The notes beneath the pieces are model-generated. The model had not been told where the DNA came from, did no database searches, and saw nothing but the letters and a program-made list of their open reading frames with translations. The translations under genes and the position numbers were made by a program. 64,000 nucleotides of DNA from Fibrobacter sp. (GTDB lineage Bacteria > Fibrobacterota > Fibrobacteria > Fibrobacterales > Fibrobacteraceae). Shown piece by piece: positions 26,224 to 36,600 of this stretch (the stretch's first letter is position 1; each line of letters begins with the position of its first letter). The DNA is taken from contig JAKSIK010000004.1 in NCBI GenBank assembly GCA_024398835.1, positions 1 through 64,000 on the forward strand, written 5' to 3'.

Positions 26224-28010
26224 TGCAGCAACCACAGGCTTTGAGACTATCGGAAATCACTATTGCCAATCTCCGCTCCATTCAGCGGCAGACGTTTCCC
26301 CTCAGTAGCATCACCGCCCTCATCGGCTACAACAACGCCGGCAAGACGAACATCCTGATGGGCATCCGCTGGCTGCTCTCCCCCTTCTCGCTGGACATCT
26401 CCTACTTCGACGACACCAACGTGCCCGTAGAGGTGGAAGGAGTGTTCGATGGCGTGAGCGATGCGGTCCTCACCCGCCTGGGCGAAGAGAAGGCCGCGCA
26501 AATCAAGCCCTTCCTCCTGAACGGCCGCATCCGCATCAAAAAGGTGCAGCGCGTTCCCGGAGAACCTGCCGAAAATATCGAGATATGGGTGTTCGTTCCC
26601 CCCAACCTGCGAAACGGCGCCTACGCCAAAAAGGATTGGGTCCGCGCCACGGAAGATTTCAAGCACGCCTTCAAGCGCATGTTCCCCGAGCCCATCGCCA
26701 TCTGGGATTTTGAAGGCAACCGCGCTTTCACCAAACTCCTCCACGAAATTTTCAAGCCCCTGGAACGCCGCTTCGGTGGCGAGATCAACGATCTCCTTCT
26801 CAAGTTCAACGATTTGTTAAATCCGAACAGCGAGAACCGCGCCGAAGAAATCCAAAGTTTTGACAGAGACGTTAATGACAAATTAAAGCCTCTCTTCCCC
26901 AGTGTTAAAGTGGAATTGGATGTGCCGGTTCCCACGCTGGAAACATTCCTCCAGGGTGCAAGCCTCAAGGTCATTGACGAAGATGACGGCTTTGAGCGGG
27001 ACATCAACCGCATGGGTGCCGGCTCCCAGCGCGCCATACAGATGGCGTTGGTGCGCTACCTTGCCGAAATCAAGAAGCACCACAACAACCATTACCTGAA
27101 CCGCACGCTCCTCCTCATCGATTCTCCAGAGCTGTACCTCCATCCCCAGGCGGTGGAACTGGTTCGCGTGGCGCTGAAGAATCTCTCCAACGAAGGCTAC
27201 CAGGTGGTCTACGCCACACACTCCGCCCAGATGATTACCAGCGAAGATGTGAGCACGTCGCTCCTCATCCGCAAGAACAAGGAACGCGGCACCTACATGC
27301 GTAAGCGCATGGAAGATGCGGTTCGACAGGTGGTGCAGGACGCACCTAGCCAGTTGCAGATGCTCTTCAGTCTGAGCAACAGCAACGAACTTCTCTTTGC
27401 GGATTACGTTCTTCTTACCGAGGGTAAAACCGAATGGCGGGTGTTGCCTGCGCTCTTCGAGCGCATCACAGGGCAAAGCTTCGCGCTCATCAAGTGTGCC
27501 CTGGTACGCCAAGGTGGCGTCAGCAACACCCGTAAGAGCATGCAGGTTCTCTCTGCCATGGACATGCCCACTCGGGCCATCGTGGATTTGGACTACGCAT
27601 TCACTACCGCCACCCGGGATGGCTTCCTGGACAATGACGATCCGGACCTCAAGTACTGCCGCGACCTGTTCCGGGAGTTGGCCTTCCACCACCACCTCCG
27701 GCTAGTGAACGGCATTCCCGTCAGCAAGCACTCCAACATCTCTGCCGCAAAAGCCTACGCCATGATGGCTGCCATGCCAGAAGCGGAGCGCGCCATCAAG
27801 AGCATCCACGCCAAACTCCGGAGCCAGGGCATCTGGGTCTGGACCCGTGGCGCCATCGAAGAGCACCTGGGTCTGGATGCAAAGAACGAAGCCGCCTGGA
27901 GCAAGTTCATCGAGCGGAGCCGGTCTCAAAAATTCACAAGCACACTTCCGGACTATCAAAGCGTAGAGGACCTCTGCCGCTGGATTCTGGAAGGCAGCCA
28001 AGAAAGCTAA
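26223..28010 (+). CDS. OLD-family ATP-dependent nuclease
   Basis: About 595 residues. The N-terminal ABC-type ATPase has Walker A GYNNAGKT (~35-42), a signature-like GAGSQRAIQMAL (~265), and Walker B-like LLLIDSPELYLHP (~300). The C-terminal half has a TOPRIM domain: LLTEGKTEW (~400) with the conserved Glu, and IVDLDYAF (~455) with the acidic pair. OLD proteins cut DNA with metal ions and act in phage exclusion or DNA repair; class 1 members stand alone, as here, whereas Gabija GajA comes with a helicase. A longer open frame upstream (from 26049) is rejected because it starts in AT-rich non-coding-looking DNA and the TATATT box sits before 26223. The gmk gene begins 9 bp downstream. Confidence 0.82.
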   Translation: MQQPQALRLSEITIANLRSIQRQTFPLSSITALIGYNNAGKTNILMGIRWLLSPFSLDISYFDDTNVPVEVEGVFDGVSDAVLTRLGEEKAAQIKPFLLNGRIRIKKVQRVPGEPAENIEIWVFVPPNLRNGAYAKKDWVRATEDFKHAFKRMFPEPIAIWDFEGNRAFTKLLHEIFKPLERRFGGEINDLLLKFNDLLNPNSENRAEEIQSFDRDVNDKLKPLFPSVKVELDVPVPTLETFLQGASLKVIDEDDGFERDINRMGAGSQRAIQMALVRYLAEIKKHHNNHYLNRTLLLIDSPELYLHPQAVELVRVALKNLSNEGYQVVYATHSAQMITSEDVSTSLLIRKNKERGTYMRKRMEDAVRQVVQDAPSQLQMLFSLSNSNELLFADYVLLTEGKTEWRVLPALFERITGQSFALIKCALVRQGGVSNTRKSMQVLSAMDMPTRAIVDLDYAFTTATRDGFLDNDDPDLKYCRDLFRELAFHHHLRLVNGIPVSKHSNISAAKAYAMMAAMPEAERAIKSIHAKLRSQGIWVWTRGAIEEHLGLDAKNEAAWSKFIERSRSQKFTSTLPDYQSVEDLCRWILEGSQES

Positions 28011-28019
28011 ATTTTGGCC

Positions 28020-28580
28020 ATGAACAACAAGCTTTTCGTCATGAGCGCCGCTAGCGGTGCCGGCAAGACCACCCTCAAAGACCTGGTCATCAAAGATTTC
28101 CCTGACATCAAGTACTCCATCTCCGCCACAACCCGCGCCCCGCGTGAGGGCGAAGTAGATGGAATCCACTACTTCTTCAAGACAAAGGAAGAATTCCAGA
28201 AGATGATTGCGGAAGACGCCCTGGTGGAGTGGAACGAGGTCCACGGGAACTTCTACGGCACGCCCAAGAGCTTCGTGGAGAAGACTCTCGCCGAAGGGAA
28301 CCGCGTCATTTTCGATTTGGACGTATTCGGCAAAGTCAATTTCGATAAAGTCTACCCTGACGCAACAGGCATCCTCATCCTCCCTCCTAACACCGAGGAA
28401 TTGGAACGTCGTCTCCGGGGTCGCGGTACGGATTCCGAGGAAGTCATCCAGCTCCGGCTAAAAAATGCCATCAAAGAGATGGAATTTGCCCAAAACAAGG
28501 GAAAATACGAGTACACCATCATCAACGACGATTTGCAGAAAGCCGCCGCTGAGCTACGCGCCATTTTGAGCATGAAATAA
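28020..28580 (+). CDS. gmk: Guanylate kinase
   Basis: Phosphorylates GMP to GDP with ATP in the cytoplasm. 186 residues, slightly short for the family (~200). The P-loop is SAASGAGKTT (residues ~9-18), the GMP-binding segment is ATTRAPREGEVDGIHYFF (~39-56), and the lid region RLRGRGTDSEE (~123) matches guanylate kinases. The start is the ATG at 28020; the TTG two codons upstream is less likely. TAAATT lies six bases before the ATG, so the gene may also have its own leaderless transcript besides read-through from the OLD gene. Confidence 0.93.
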   Translation: MNNKLFVMSAASGAGKTTLKDLVIKDFPDIKYSISATTRAPREGEVDGIHYFFKTKEEFQKMIAEDALVEWNEVHGNFYGTPKSFVEKTLAEGNRVIFDLDVFGKVNFDKVYPDATGILILPPNTEELERRLRGRGTDSEEVIQLRLKNAIKEMEFAQNKGKYEYTIINDDLQKAAAELRAILSMK

Positions 28581-28717
28581 AAAATTCCCGATAAAAGGTG
28601 AATTTTAAGGATAAGGCACCCAAACAGGCGGTTTTCGCATAAGCCCTTGCGTGCCACCAATTCATTTTGAACTATTTTTGTGAAGTAAATTATTAACAAT
28701 CCAAAAGGACAACCATT

Positions 28718-29434
28718 ATGATGAGAAAGATTCTGTTGGCAACCGTATTTGCCTCCGCAATGGTCTTTGCCGCTGAAGCCGCCGCTCCTGCTGCTGCGCC
28801 TGCCGCTGAAGCTGCCGCTCCTGCTGCTGCACCTGCTGCCGCTCCTGCTGCTGCACCTGCCGCCGCACCTGCCGCTGCTCCTGCCGCTGAAGCCGCCGCA
28901 CCTGCCGCTGCTCCTGCCGCTGAAGCCGCCGCTCCTGCCGCTGCACCTGCCGCTCCTGCCGCCGAAGCTGCCGCTCCCGCTGCTGCTCCTGCCGCTGAAG
29001 CCGCTGCACCTGCTGCCGCTCCTGCTGCCGACTCCGCTGCCGCTCCTGCCGCCGAAGCCGCTGCCGCTCCTGCTGCCGACTCCGCTGCCGCTCCTGCCGC
29101 CGAAGCCGCTGTTGCTCCTGCTGCCGACTCCGCTGCCGCTCCTGCCGCCGAAGCCGCCGTTGCTCCTGCTGCCGACTCCGCTGCCGCTCCTGCTGAAGTA
29201 CTGGAAGCCAAGGCTGAAGAAGCTCCTGTAGACAGTGCCGCGCTCGCTCAGTCCGAAGCTGACAAGAAGGCTGCCGAAGAAGAGGCTAAGGCTGAAGCCG
29301 CTGAACAGCAGCGCGCTGAAGGTGAAGCCACCGCTTCCGCCAAGACCACCATCATGGAAAACCCCTGGGAATTCCTCATTGTGTCTGCAGCATTCGTTGC
29401 TTCCGTTCTCGTAATTATCTTCACTGGGGACTGA
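28718..29434 (+). CDS. Ala/Pro-repeat envelope protein
   Basis: 238 residues: a signal-like N-terminus (MMRKILLATVFASAMVFA), then ~145 residues of AAPAA/AAEAA repeats, a charged Glu/Lys/Ala helix (~165-210), and one C-terminal membrane helix (FLIVSAAFVASVLVIIF). The repeats would form an extended, rigid rod across the periplasm, much like the Pro-rich spacer of TonB; this is inference. The DNA holds a 48 bp tandem repeat. A Shine-Dalgarno (AAAGGA) precedes the tandem ATG ATG. It stands alone with its own terminator. The antisense strand also has long open frames caused by the repeats. Confidence 0.65.
   Translation: MMRKILLATVFASAMVFAAEAAAPAAAPAAEAAAPAAAPAAAPAAAPAAAPAAAPAAEAAAPAAAPAAEAAAPAAAPAAPAAEAAAPAAAPAAEAAAPAAAPAADSAAAPAAEAAAAPAADSAAAPAAEAAVAPAADSAAAPAAEAAVAPAADSAAAPAEVLEAKAEEAPVDSAALAQSEADKKAAEEEAKAEAAEQQRAEGEATASAKTTIMENPWEFLIVSAAFVASVLVIIFTGD
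29018..29197 (+). repeat. 48 bp tandem repeat, ~3.7 copies
   Basis: Units at 29018-29065, 29066-29113, 29114-29161 and a partial one from 29162, each encoding APAADSAAAPAAEAA plus A or V. Copies differ by only a few bases, so the copy number may vary between strains. Confidence 0.8.
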
Positions 29435-29462
29435 TTCTAACAAACACCTAAGTTTGCAAAAG

Positions 29463-29489
29463 ACGCTTGGCCTAGCCAAGCGTTTTTTT
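29463..29489 (+). terminator. Terminator of Ala/Pro-repeat gene
   Basis: Stem ACGCTTGGC-CTA-GCCAAGCGT followed by T7. The rest of 29490-29714 shows no gene. Confidence 0.92.
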
Positions 29490-29714
29490 GATTTTCTTCA
29501 CGCAATCCCCTACCGGCGCAGTCCTACCGCACTGTCCTACTTAAAATCAAGCCCAAAACTCTACCAGCCAAAGGCAACCAACATCTGAGGAGCGGAACAC
29601 GCCGAACTCACTTTTTCTCTCTTATTTCGAGAACAATCTCTAACACCCCTAGCACAAAAAAAAGGCCGTAGCACTTCTTCGCCACAGCCTTTCCACATAT
29701 TCTCTTGCGATATC

Positions 29715-30218
29715 CTAACGAATCACGCCTTCAATGTCAATGGATTGGGTAGAGCCCTTAAAAGGCCATGAAACTTTTACCAAGGCACGCTTTGCATAGA
29801 CATGTTGCACCGTCTCGTATTGAGACTTTGCTTCAGCCGTATACTCTGCATCAGGAGAGAACGTGACCTCGGAGGTGTAAATGATTCTAGCTTTATTATT
29901 CTCAATTTTATCACCGCCTACAAACCTACCGCGATCCCAGAAAAGAGTGTCCTTTCTCTCACAACTCTTTCCTTCATCATCAGACTTCACACAATCTGCC
30001 AAGCCAGCGATTCCCACCGTACGAAGAGAATCCATAATATTCTGAGCCACTTCAACGGCACCATCACGACCGCGAATACGAAGCAGCGCCTCGCGGTTCC
30101 CCTTCTGCATATTCAGCAAAGCAAGGTACAAGAACCCAAGGACCAACGCCGCCACCAGGACTTCGGCAATGCCAAAGCCTCTCTTATACTTCATATTTTG
30201 AAAGCGGTTCAACATCAA
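29715..30218 (-). CDS. Pseudopilin, PilV/GspI-like
   Basis: 167 residues. The N-terminus has a type IV prepilin cleavage motif, KRG|FGIAEVLVAALVLGF, with Gly before the cut, Glu at +5 and a hydrophobic helix. The mature part is short and ends WPFKGSTQSIDIEGVIR, as expected for a minor pseudopilin. Such proteins start or cap a type II secretion or type IV pilus fibre. It lies 10 bp after the stop of the other pseudopilin gene, on the same strand, but no prepilin peptidase, ATPase or secretin gene is in the window. Confidence 0.75.
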   Translation of the reverse strand: MMLNRFQNMKYKRGFGIAEVLVAALVLGFLYLALLNMQKGNREALLRIRGRDGAVEVAQNIMDSLRTVGIAGLADCVKSDDEGKSCERKDTLFWDRGRFVGGDKIENNKARIIYTSEVTFSPDAEYTAEAKSQYETVQHVYAKRALVKVSWPFKGSTQSIDIEGVIR

Positions 30219-30227
30219 TTATATCCT

Positions 30228-30809
30228 TTAGGGTTCCATCCACGTCTGCGTGCCATCGTAGCTCAGCATATAGGTCAAGTTGTTTCGGGTGGCTGTTTTT
30301 ACAACAGCACCATAATGGCCCGTTTCTCCATAGCGAACATACCAACATCCCGTAGGAGCAGCGGACAAACCCAGCCTTGGTGAGAAGACCGAGGTACTCG
30401 TAAAATAATTTGCGGTCCCAGAACATTCTGCGGGGTCCTTCTCCGCCTTCACAAACTTGTTTTCAGAATCCAGCGTCATCTCGGCAACCTTATCCACCGA
30501 ATTGTTGCAACTGCCATTCACAGACTTGTACGCAGCTATCGTTTTCTTAGTGGTCTGGTCTACCTTCACACACAAAGGCATATTCAAGCGGTTGGCATCA
30601 TTGGCCACACGTTCCAAGAATGCAGCCGTATTCATAGCCGCATCCTTAATCCGGGTATTTCTCACCGCCTGCTGGAGATTAGCGACACCAAGGCCAGCCA
30701 AAACGCCCATGATGATTACCACCACCAAAACTTCAATCAGTGTAACACCACGCTTATCCATGGTGCTAAAGCTAGAAATTTTATGTTCTATGTTGTTGAT
30801 GGACATCAA
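30228..30809 (-). CDS. Pseudopilin, GspH/FimT-like
   Basis: 193 residues, or 177 if translation starts at the ATG at 30761 (MDKRG). The prepilin motif KRG|VTLIEVLVVVIIMGVLAGLG has Glu at +5. A mature globular part with four Cys follows (SCNN, CSGT, GCWY). The pattern fits GspH/FimT minor pseudopilins. It is the first gene of a two-gene unit with the PilV-like pseudopilin, and a TATATT element lies ~30 bp upstream (around 30839-30844). Confidence 0.75.
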   Translation of the reverse strand: MMSINNIEHKISSFSTMDKRGVTLIEVLVVVIIMGVLAGLGVANLQQAVRNTRIKDAAMNTAAFLERVANDANRLNMPLCVKVDQTTKKTIAAYKSVNGSCNNSVDKVAEMTLDSENKFVKAEKDPAECSGTANYFTSTSVFSPRLGLSAAPTGCWYVRYGETGHYGAVVKTATRNNLTYMLSYDGTQTWMEP

Positions 30810-30941
30810 GAAAAAACCTTTTTTGGCTACTCCACCCTAATATATACTTTTATTTACAAAAGGGGTAAAGTTTTGTTTACTTTTTTCTGTTTTTTCAGTC
30901 TTTTTTGAGAAAAAAGACCATTTTTGCGACTCATATTTTGG

Positions 30942-30954
30942 TAATTTTGGCACA
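30942..30954 (+). promoter_or_regulatory. TAATTT box, probable leaderless start of batD
   Basis: TAATTT at 30942-30947, six bases before the ATG at 30954; no Shine-Dalgarno. Confidence 0.35.
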
Positions 30955-32762
30955 TGAAGCGCATTCTGCCGATTATTGCCACTGTGGCCACAATGGTCAT
31001 CGCAAGTCCTTCCCTCCAACTGGACAGGGAACGGGTGGAAGCTGGCAAAAATTTCGGCCTCCAGTTGGTCGTCCCTCTACAAGAGATTCCCGAAAATAGA
31101 GGCGAATTGCAAATCGAGCCCAAAAACGGTTTCACCTTCTCTGGTTTAGACAGCACCGACCAAGTCATCCGTCCAGGTTTTGACGACATGTTCAACTCCT
31201 TCTTCGGAGGTGGCGGAAGGTCTTACAAGGCGCGCATCTACACCTTCAAACTAAAGGCTCCCAAAAAGACAGGGAATATCAATGTCGGTTCCATCACCTG
31301 GGTGATTGATGGCGAAAAACGCGTTATCAGCGGAAACATTCCCGTCAATGTGCAGAAGGCTTTTACCGACGACGCCGTAACTGTCAGCCTCTCCCCCAGC
31401 AAGAAGACCATTTATGAAGGCGAACAGTTCTACGTCACCCTCGGGTTCCATACCTACGAGCATTTTGAGGGTGGCTTGCAAGCAACGGACATGAACACGG
31501 GCAACGATTTCATTGTCCATCGCAGCGATTTGAGCAGTCTGGAATTCAAGCCCGTGGAAGGCGCCCGCCGTGAAATGCAGGCCAGCGCCAAGTTCGCCTG
31601 GCTAAGCCCCACCAAAAGCGGCAGCTTGAAAATTCCACCCTTCAAATTCAAGTACACCAAGCGGGGCGAGCCCAAAGTCGTTGAAGAAAGCAAGCAGATG
31701 GGTGGAATGTCCTTCACTAGCCGGAGCGTCAAGCAAGAATCCGTGGAAGCAGAAGCATCCACCCCCACCATCAACATCACTGTGAAGCCATTGCCTGCAG
31801 AAGGCAAGCCCGCAGACTTCTCTGGCATGGTGGGTGACTATAAGTTCAGCGCCGACTTCGATAAGACTTCCTTAACCGTTGGCGAAGCCATGACCCTCAC
31901 CGTGAACATCAGCGGCGATGGCACTCCAGGCACCATAACAGACCCCAAGTTCCCGGACTTCAGCGAATTCCGCTCCGTTCCGCCTGAAAATTCCATCAAC
32001 AAAAAAATCTCCGGCAGTAAGGTAATCACCTCCAAGCAAATCAAGGTGTTCCTCTACCCGAAAAAGAAGGGTGAATTCACCATTCCAGAAATTTCTTACT
32101 CTTGGTTCAATCCCGCAAAGAAGAAGTACGAGTCCGCAAAAGCTGGCCCCTGGAACATCATCGTGGAGAAGGGAGAAGCCTCTGCCGAAGCAGCATTCCA
32201 GAATCCTGTAGCAGGCCCTGCCGCCGTCCAAAAACAAGAAATTGAGAACTTGGGCACCGACATCCGCTTCATCCATAATGTGAACGAAGGTACTCAAAAT
32301 GCAGCGCCCCACCGCAGCATTCTCTACTGGATTTTATTCTTCAGTGCCATTCCCTTCTACTTCGTTTTAACTGCAGTTATCGCCAGCCGTCGCAAGCACA
32401 ACAGCAATGCAGCTCTAGTCCGCAAGGGCAAAGCCAACAAACTGCTGAAGGAAAAATTTGCAGCCGCCCAAAATGCCCTCCAGAAGCAGGATGGCAAGGT
32501 CTTCTTCGCCGCTCTGGAAACAGGTCTCATCGATTACCTCAGCAACCTCACCAATCTGGAATTCAAGGGTATGACCCGTAGCCAGATGAATCAGGAACTG
32601 GATATCCTCCAGGTAAGCGCAGACACCATTACCGCCATTGGTAATTGGTTGGACAAGTGCGCCTTTGTCCGATATGCCCCTGTGGATTCCTCCAACGAGG
32701 AACAGCGGCAGATGCTCGCCGATGTAGAAAAACTCTGCGAAAGCCTCGGGAGGTTAAAGTAA
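30954..32762 (+). CDS. batD: BatD-like periplasmic/membrane protein
   Basis: 602 residues: signal peptide (1-~17), several Ig-like beta domains of the oxygen-tolerance BatD family (repeated segments such as LSPSKKTIYEGEQFYVTLGF ~145 and FDKTSLTVGEAMTLTVNISG ~305), one membrane helix at ~460-480, and a cytoplasmic tail of ~110 residues. Bat proteins, together with MoxR and BatA/B, form an envelope-associated complex of uncertain role in stress tolerance. Only batD and batE are here, without moxR or batABC. The stop overlaps the ATG of batE (TAATG). Confidence 0.82.
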   Translation: MKRILPIIATVATMVIASPSLQLDRERVEAGKNFGLQLVVPLQEIPENRGELQIEPKNGFTFSGLDSTDQVIRPGFDDMFNSFFGGGGRSYKARIYTFKLKAPKKTGNINVGSITWVIDGEKRVISGNIPVNVQKAFTDDAVTVSLSPSKKTIYEGEQFYVTLGFHTYEHFEGGLQATDMNTGNDFIVHRSDLSSLEFKPVEGARREMQASAKFAWLSPTKSGSLKIPPFKFKYTKRGEPKVVEESKQMGGMSFTSRSVKQESVEAEASTPTINITVKPLPAEGKPADFSGMVGDYKFSADFDKTSLTVGEAMTLTVNISGDGTPGTITDPKFPDFSEFRSVPPENSINKKISGSKVITSKQIKVFLYPKKKGEFTIPEISYSWFNPAKKKYESAKAGPWNIIVEKGEASAEAAFQNPVAGPAAVQKQEIENLGTDIRFIHNVNEGTQNAAPHRSILYWILFFSAIPFYFVLTAVIASRRKHNSNAALVRKGKANKLLKEKFAAAQNALQKQDGKVFFAALETGLIDYLSNLTNLEFKGMTRSQMNQELDILQVSADTITAIGNWLDKCAFVRYAPVDSSNEEQRQMLADVEKLCESLGRLK

Positions 32763-33535
32763 TGAAATTCATGAACTCCCTCGCCATCGTATTCTGCGCT
32801 GCAATCGCATTTGCAAGTTCTGCAATTGCGGGCGAAACAAGCTGTGCAGGCATTGAAGCCGGCACCAAAGCATACAACGAAAGCGATTTTGAAAGAGCCA
32901 TCGACGAATGGCGCACCTGCGTGGATAACGGAATCGAAAATGCAGACCTTTTCTACAATCTGGGAAACGCTTATTTCCGCAACGGGAACCTGGGATTTTC
33001 CATTTTCTACTACAAGCAGGCGCTCCGCCTCAAGGCTAATGACGAAGATATGCAGCACAATCTGAACTTTGCGCAGGCCATGACGCGCGATAAAGTGGAA
33101 GAAGAGGAAGAAAATCCCATTCTCTCCACCTTGTTCCAGATGCATCACGCCTTAAGCCTCAAAACGCAACTCGCACTTTTGCTGATTCTCTTCTGGTGCG
33201 CAATTTTTATTGCCATCTACCGAAAATTCTCGTTCAACGAAAAGATGAAGAATGTGGGAATGGGAGCTATTTTCGTATTGACCTTGATATTCTGCGTCAT
33301 TGGAGCAAGCGCCGCCTACAAAATTTTCGTTCTCGAAACTGAAGTTACCGGAGTTGTTACGGCCAAAGATGCCGATGTCACTAGCGCTCCCGACAATAAG
33401 GCTCAGACACTCAACACGCTTTCCGAAGGTACTTCCTTCGAAGTTACCGGCGAGCAGGGGAACTTTGTGGAGATCCGACTGGGCGAAAAAATCCGCGGTT
33501 TCGTAAAGAAAAGCGACGTAGGAATCGTACAATAA
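32762..33535 (+). CDS. batE: BatE-like TPR and SH3 protein
   Basis: 257 residues: signal peptide (to ~24), two to three TPR units (YNESDFERAIDEW, LFYNLGNAYFRNGNLGFSIFYYKQAL; ~35-105), two membrane helices (~138-155 and ~165-185), and a C-terminal SH3-like domain (VTSAPDNKAQTLNTLSEGTSFEV...IRGFVKKSDVGIV; ~200-255). This matches BatE. The start is the ATG that overlaps the batD stop; the longer open frame from 32645 lies inside batD. Expression is likely coupled to batD. Confidence 0.82.
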   Translation: MKFMNSLAIVFCAAIAFASSAIAGETSCAGIEAGTKAYNESDFERAIDEWRTCVDNGIENADLFYNLGNAYFRNGNLGFSIFYYKQALRLKANDEDMQHNLNFAQAMTRDKVEEEEENPILSTLFQMHHALSLKTQLALLLILFWCAIFIAIYRKFSFNEKMKNVGMGAIFVLTLIFCVIGASAAYKIFVLETEVTGVVTAKDADVTSAPDNKAQTLNTLSEGTSFEVTGEQGNFVEIRLGEKIRGFVKKSDVGIVQ

Positions 33536-33655
<120 letters not shown>

Positions 33656-33657
<2 letters not shown>

Positions 33658-36600
33658 AGTCAAACCGCAGCATCAAAGCGATTTCAAACTGCAGTATCTG
33701 CCGCAGATGTGGCGTCTCATCGTCCAGCTTTTCATGAATCTGACGATATTCGATATAGCTACTCATAGACGCAATCTTATTGAATTCATAGCTTGCACTG
33801 GGGCGAATGAACCATTCATGGGTGCGCAAGGGCACCGTACGGTCCGTCAGACTCAACTTGGGCTTGTATGCCACAAAGGGTTCCGCATAATCGTCAAACT
33901 TCCACTGTTTGTAAACACCATCGGTACCGCTCTCCTTTTCCCATACCTTGTAACCAGGATCCGGGTCATACTCCTTACGGATGGTCTTATTATAATCATA
34001 ACCAGCAGTGAACTTCAAGTCAATATCATTATCCAGCTTAAAGTACCACTTCCAAATCTGGAATCCACGCTTGGTCTTTAACGGGTAAGAAATCGTCAAA
34101 TCATTTCCCACATTAATGGCGAAGTCATTATAGAGGGATGTATGAATCCATGGAGTTTCCCAGAAGTACTTCGTGGTATCCTTGGAATTGGCTACGGAAT
34201 CCGGCCAGCTGGGAAGCCCAATCACTTCTTCCTTAGGGCGCCTATCCGTAGATTCAATCTTCAGACGAACACTGTTTTCAATTCGCAAATTCTTCTGCGT
34301 CAAGAAGGTCACGCGAACCAGCGGGTTGAAATTCCATACCTCAGCCCAAGAATCTTCTGCGCTCTGGAAAGGCCGCACCGTAGTAGTCTTAGTGTAGTCA
34401 AAGCGGTGGGCGGTGCTTACGCTCTTGAAACGATTTAAGAAAGACACCCGCTGCGAGAAGTTAGGCACCGTGACGCCAATGCCAATCTTCGGCCACACCG
34501 TAGTAGTATCCAGATACAGCGGGTATTCTCGAGCCTGGGAAAAGTCTTCTTTCCACTGCAAATCTCCCGTAATTCCAATATCCCAGAAGGGCAGCGTAAT
34601 ACCCGTACCCACCTGAAGTTGTCTTGATACAGAATGTGTAAAGCTTCCCTGATAGACCAAAGTATCCACATGACGATTGCGGTATTCCGCAAACTGTTCA
34701 AAATCACTGCGCTCCGTAAGGCCCATATCGCCAGAAACAATATTCCACAGACCTCGATTGCGATATCCATTTCCAAGACCAAGACCATAGAGATAATACT
34801 GCAACGGCGTCACATGTTGTTCTTCATTGAGTTGCGCAAGCGTGAAGTTCTCGCCCACCGTGTTAGTGCTGGCACTCCAATTAAAGCGCACTTCATTCCA
34901 TTTAATTTTCTGTACCGCACGCGAAGCACCGTTATCTTTGCCAAACATATTCAAGAAATCAATAATCCTAAAGGAGGGTGAAAATTCAAAACGGTTCGTT
35001 TGGGAAATAGTCCAGTAATTCTTCTCGATACTAGTCTCGTCAAAGAAATCAAAATCGTCAGGAATCGTCTTCTGCTGGTTAAAGTCCGAAGTAAATGTGG
35101 TGTTGAACGGGATGAAGGGAATAATCAGAGGATTGAAACCAATCTTGAACTGCTGATTACGGCTTCGTTCGTTGCGAAGAATGCCATAAGAGCGTCCATA
35201 TTCTCGGTGGCCAACACTATCCACTTTGTAAAAATTGGTACTATCGTACAAAATTTCATACGAATCAGGGTTTTGCATATCTATAGCCATTTCCTTCCCT
35301 GATCCATCAACACGCGGAATAGTGTCGTAGGGAATTACAACCAAACTATCCCGAGAAACGTAAACCTTTCTGTCAGTATGATCATAATCAAAGATATAAT
35401 CGCTAGCAAAGACACCGCCCTCCTTGGAGGTAAAGAAGTTCTCCTTCACAAAGCCTTCCCTATCACCACCACCATACATATCACGAGAGATATTCAAGCT
35501 ATAGCTCGTAGAAAGGAAAGAGAGAATGTTCCAACGCATATTCAGTTTGTGATTCAAATCTGCAGTGTAGGTCACCACCTTGTCCACCTGAGGCTCCACA
35601 AAGTCCGGATCTCTATCCTGGTCCACATACCGCACATAGTTGAAATCAAAGAGGGTCAAGTCAAAAGTCTGAGGCCAGGGTTCAAATTCCACCTTGGCGT
35701 AATTTTTCGCAAAGACGTTGTCATACTTGTTCAGGCCTTCCATCGGTTTAATCTTAAATAGGCTAAATGTTCCAAGTTTATATTCCAAAATCGTATGGTA
35801 GGAATAGGTGGAGTCGGCACTTGTGGTAGCACGACCTTCAGACTCGTTGTATGAATAGCTGATGGCCGGGCGCTCCAACAGAATCTGGGACGCAATCTCC
35901 CCTATCCTGGAATCCGCCGCTTTATAATCCTTGCTATAGCTGATACTAAAATTCTTCTCCCGAACATAGGATTCATAGCCCTTGGACTCGGCATCCGCAC
36001 GCAATTCCTCTTCCTCATCATCTTCCGTCACCGAAAGTTCATTCTGGAACATATCCTTCGTCAAATCGCCAAAACTGCTCTTTTTCAAAAGCAAGTCATC
36101 CGTAGGCTTCATGTAGGGGCGCTTTGTGGTGCTGTTGTAGCCAATGTTCACCGGGATATGGAACCCGAGGCTGTCATTCAAGAACTTGTTCAAACTGATA
36201 TTGATATCGCCAGAGATGTCCAATTGGGAGGCAGCATCAGAAACTTTAGGCTTTGGAGACCCTCCCGTTGTAGAAAGCGTTGCAAAGTCACCATCCTGAT
36301 AGCGAATTGCACCAGAAAGCGAAATGAAATCTGCAAAATCAACTTGCGCAGAAGTTCTGGCGGCATAACCCCATTCCGTATCCATATCCGAAAGTCTGAA
36401 GTCATCTATCCAGAAGGTACCTTCCAAATCTGAAGGATCTGCGGAGGAATCCGCAATAATCACAAAACGCATCCAGTCAATATTTGTGACGGAAGGGTTA
36501 CCCACCAACTTAATTTGTTCCTCCCTATCACCGCCCAAATTCTTTACCACGGGTTCTACAAAAGGCGGATGGCGACCGCGTTTCATATCGGAAAAGTCCG

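Noticed and set aside
28352-29479. Gly/Ser- and Ala-rich open frames opposite the Ala/Pro-repeat gene
   Set aside because: They arise from the GC-rich tandem repeat; only the plus frame has a ribosome-binding site, an export signal and a membrane helix.
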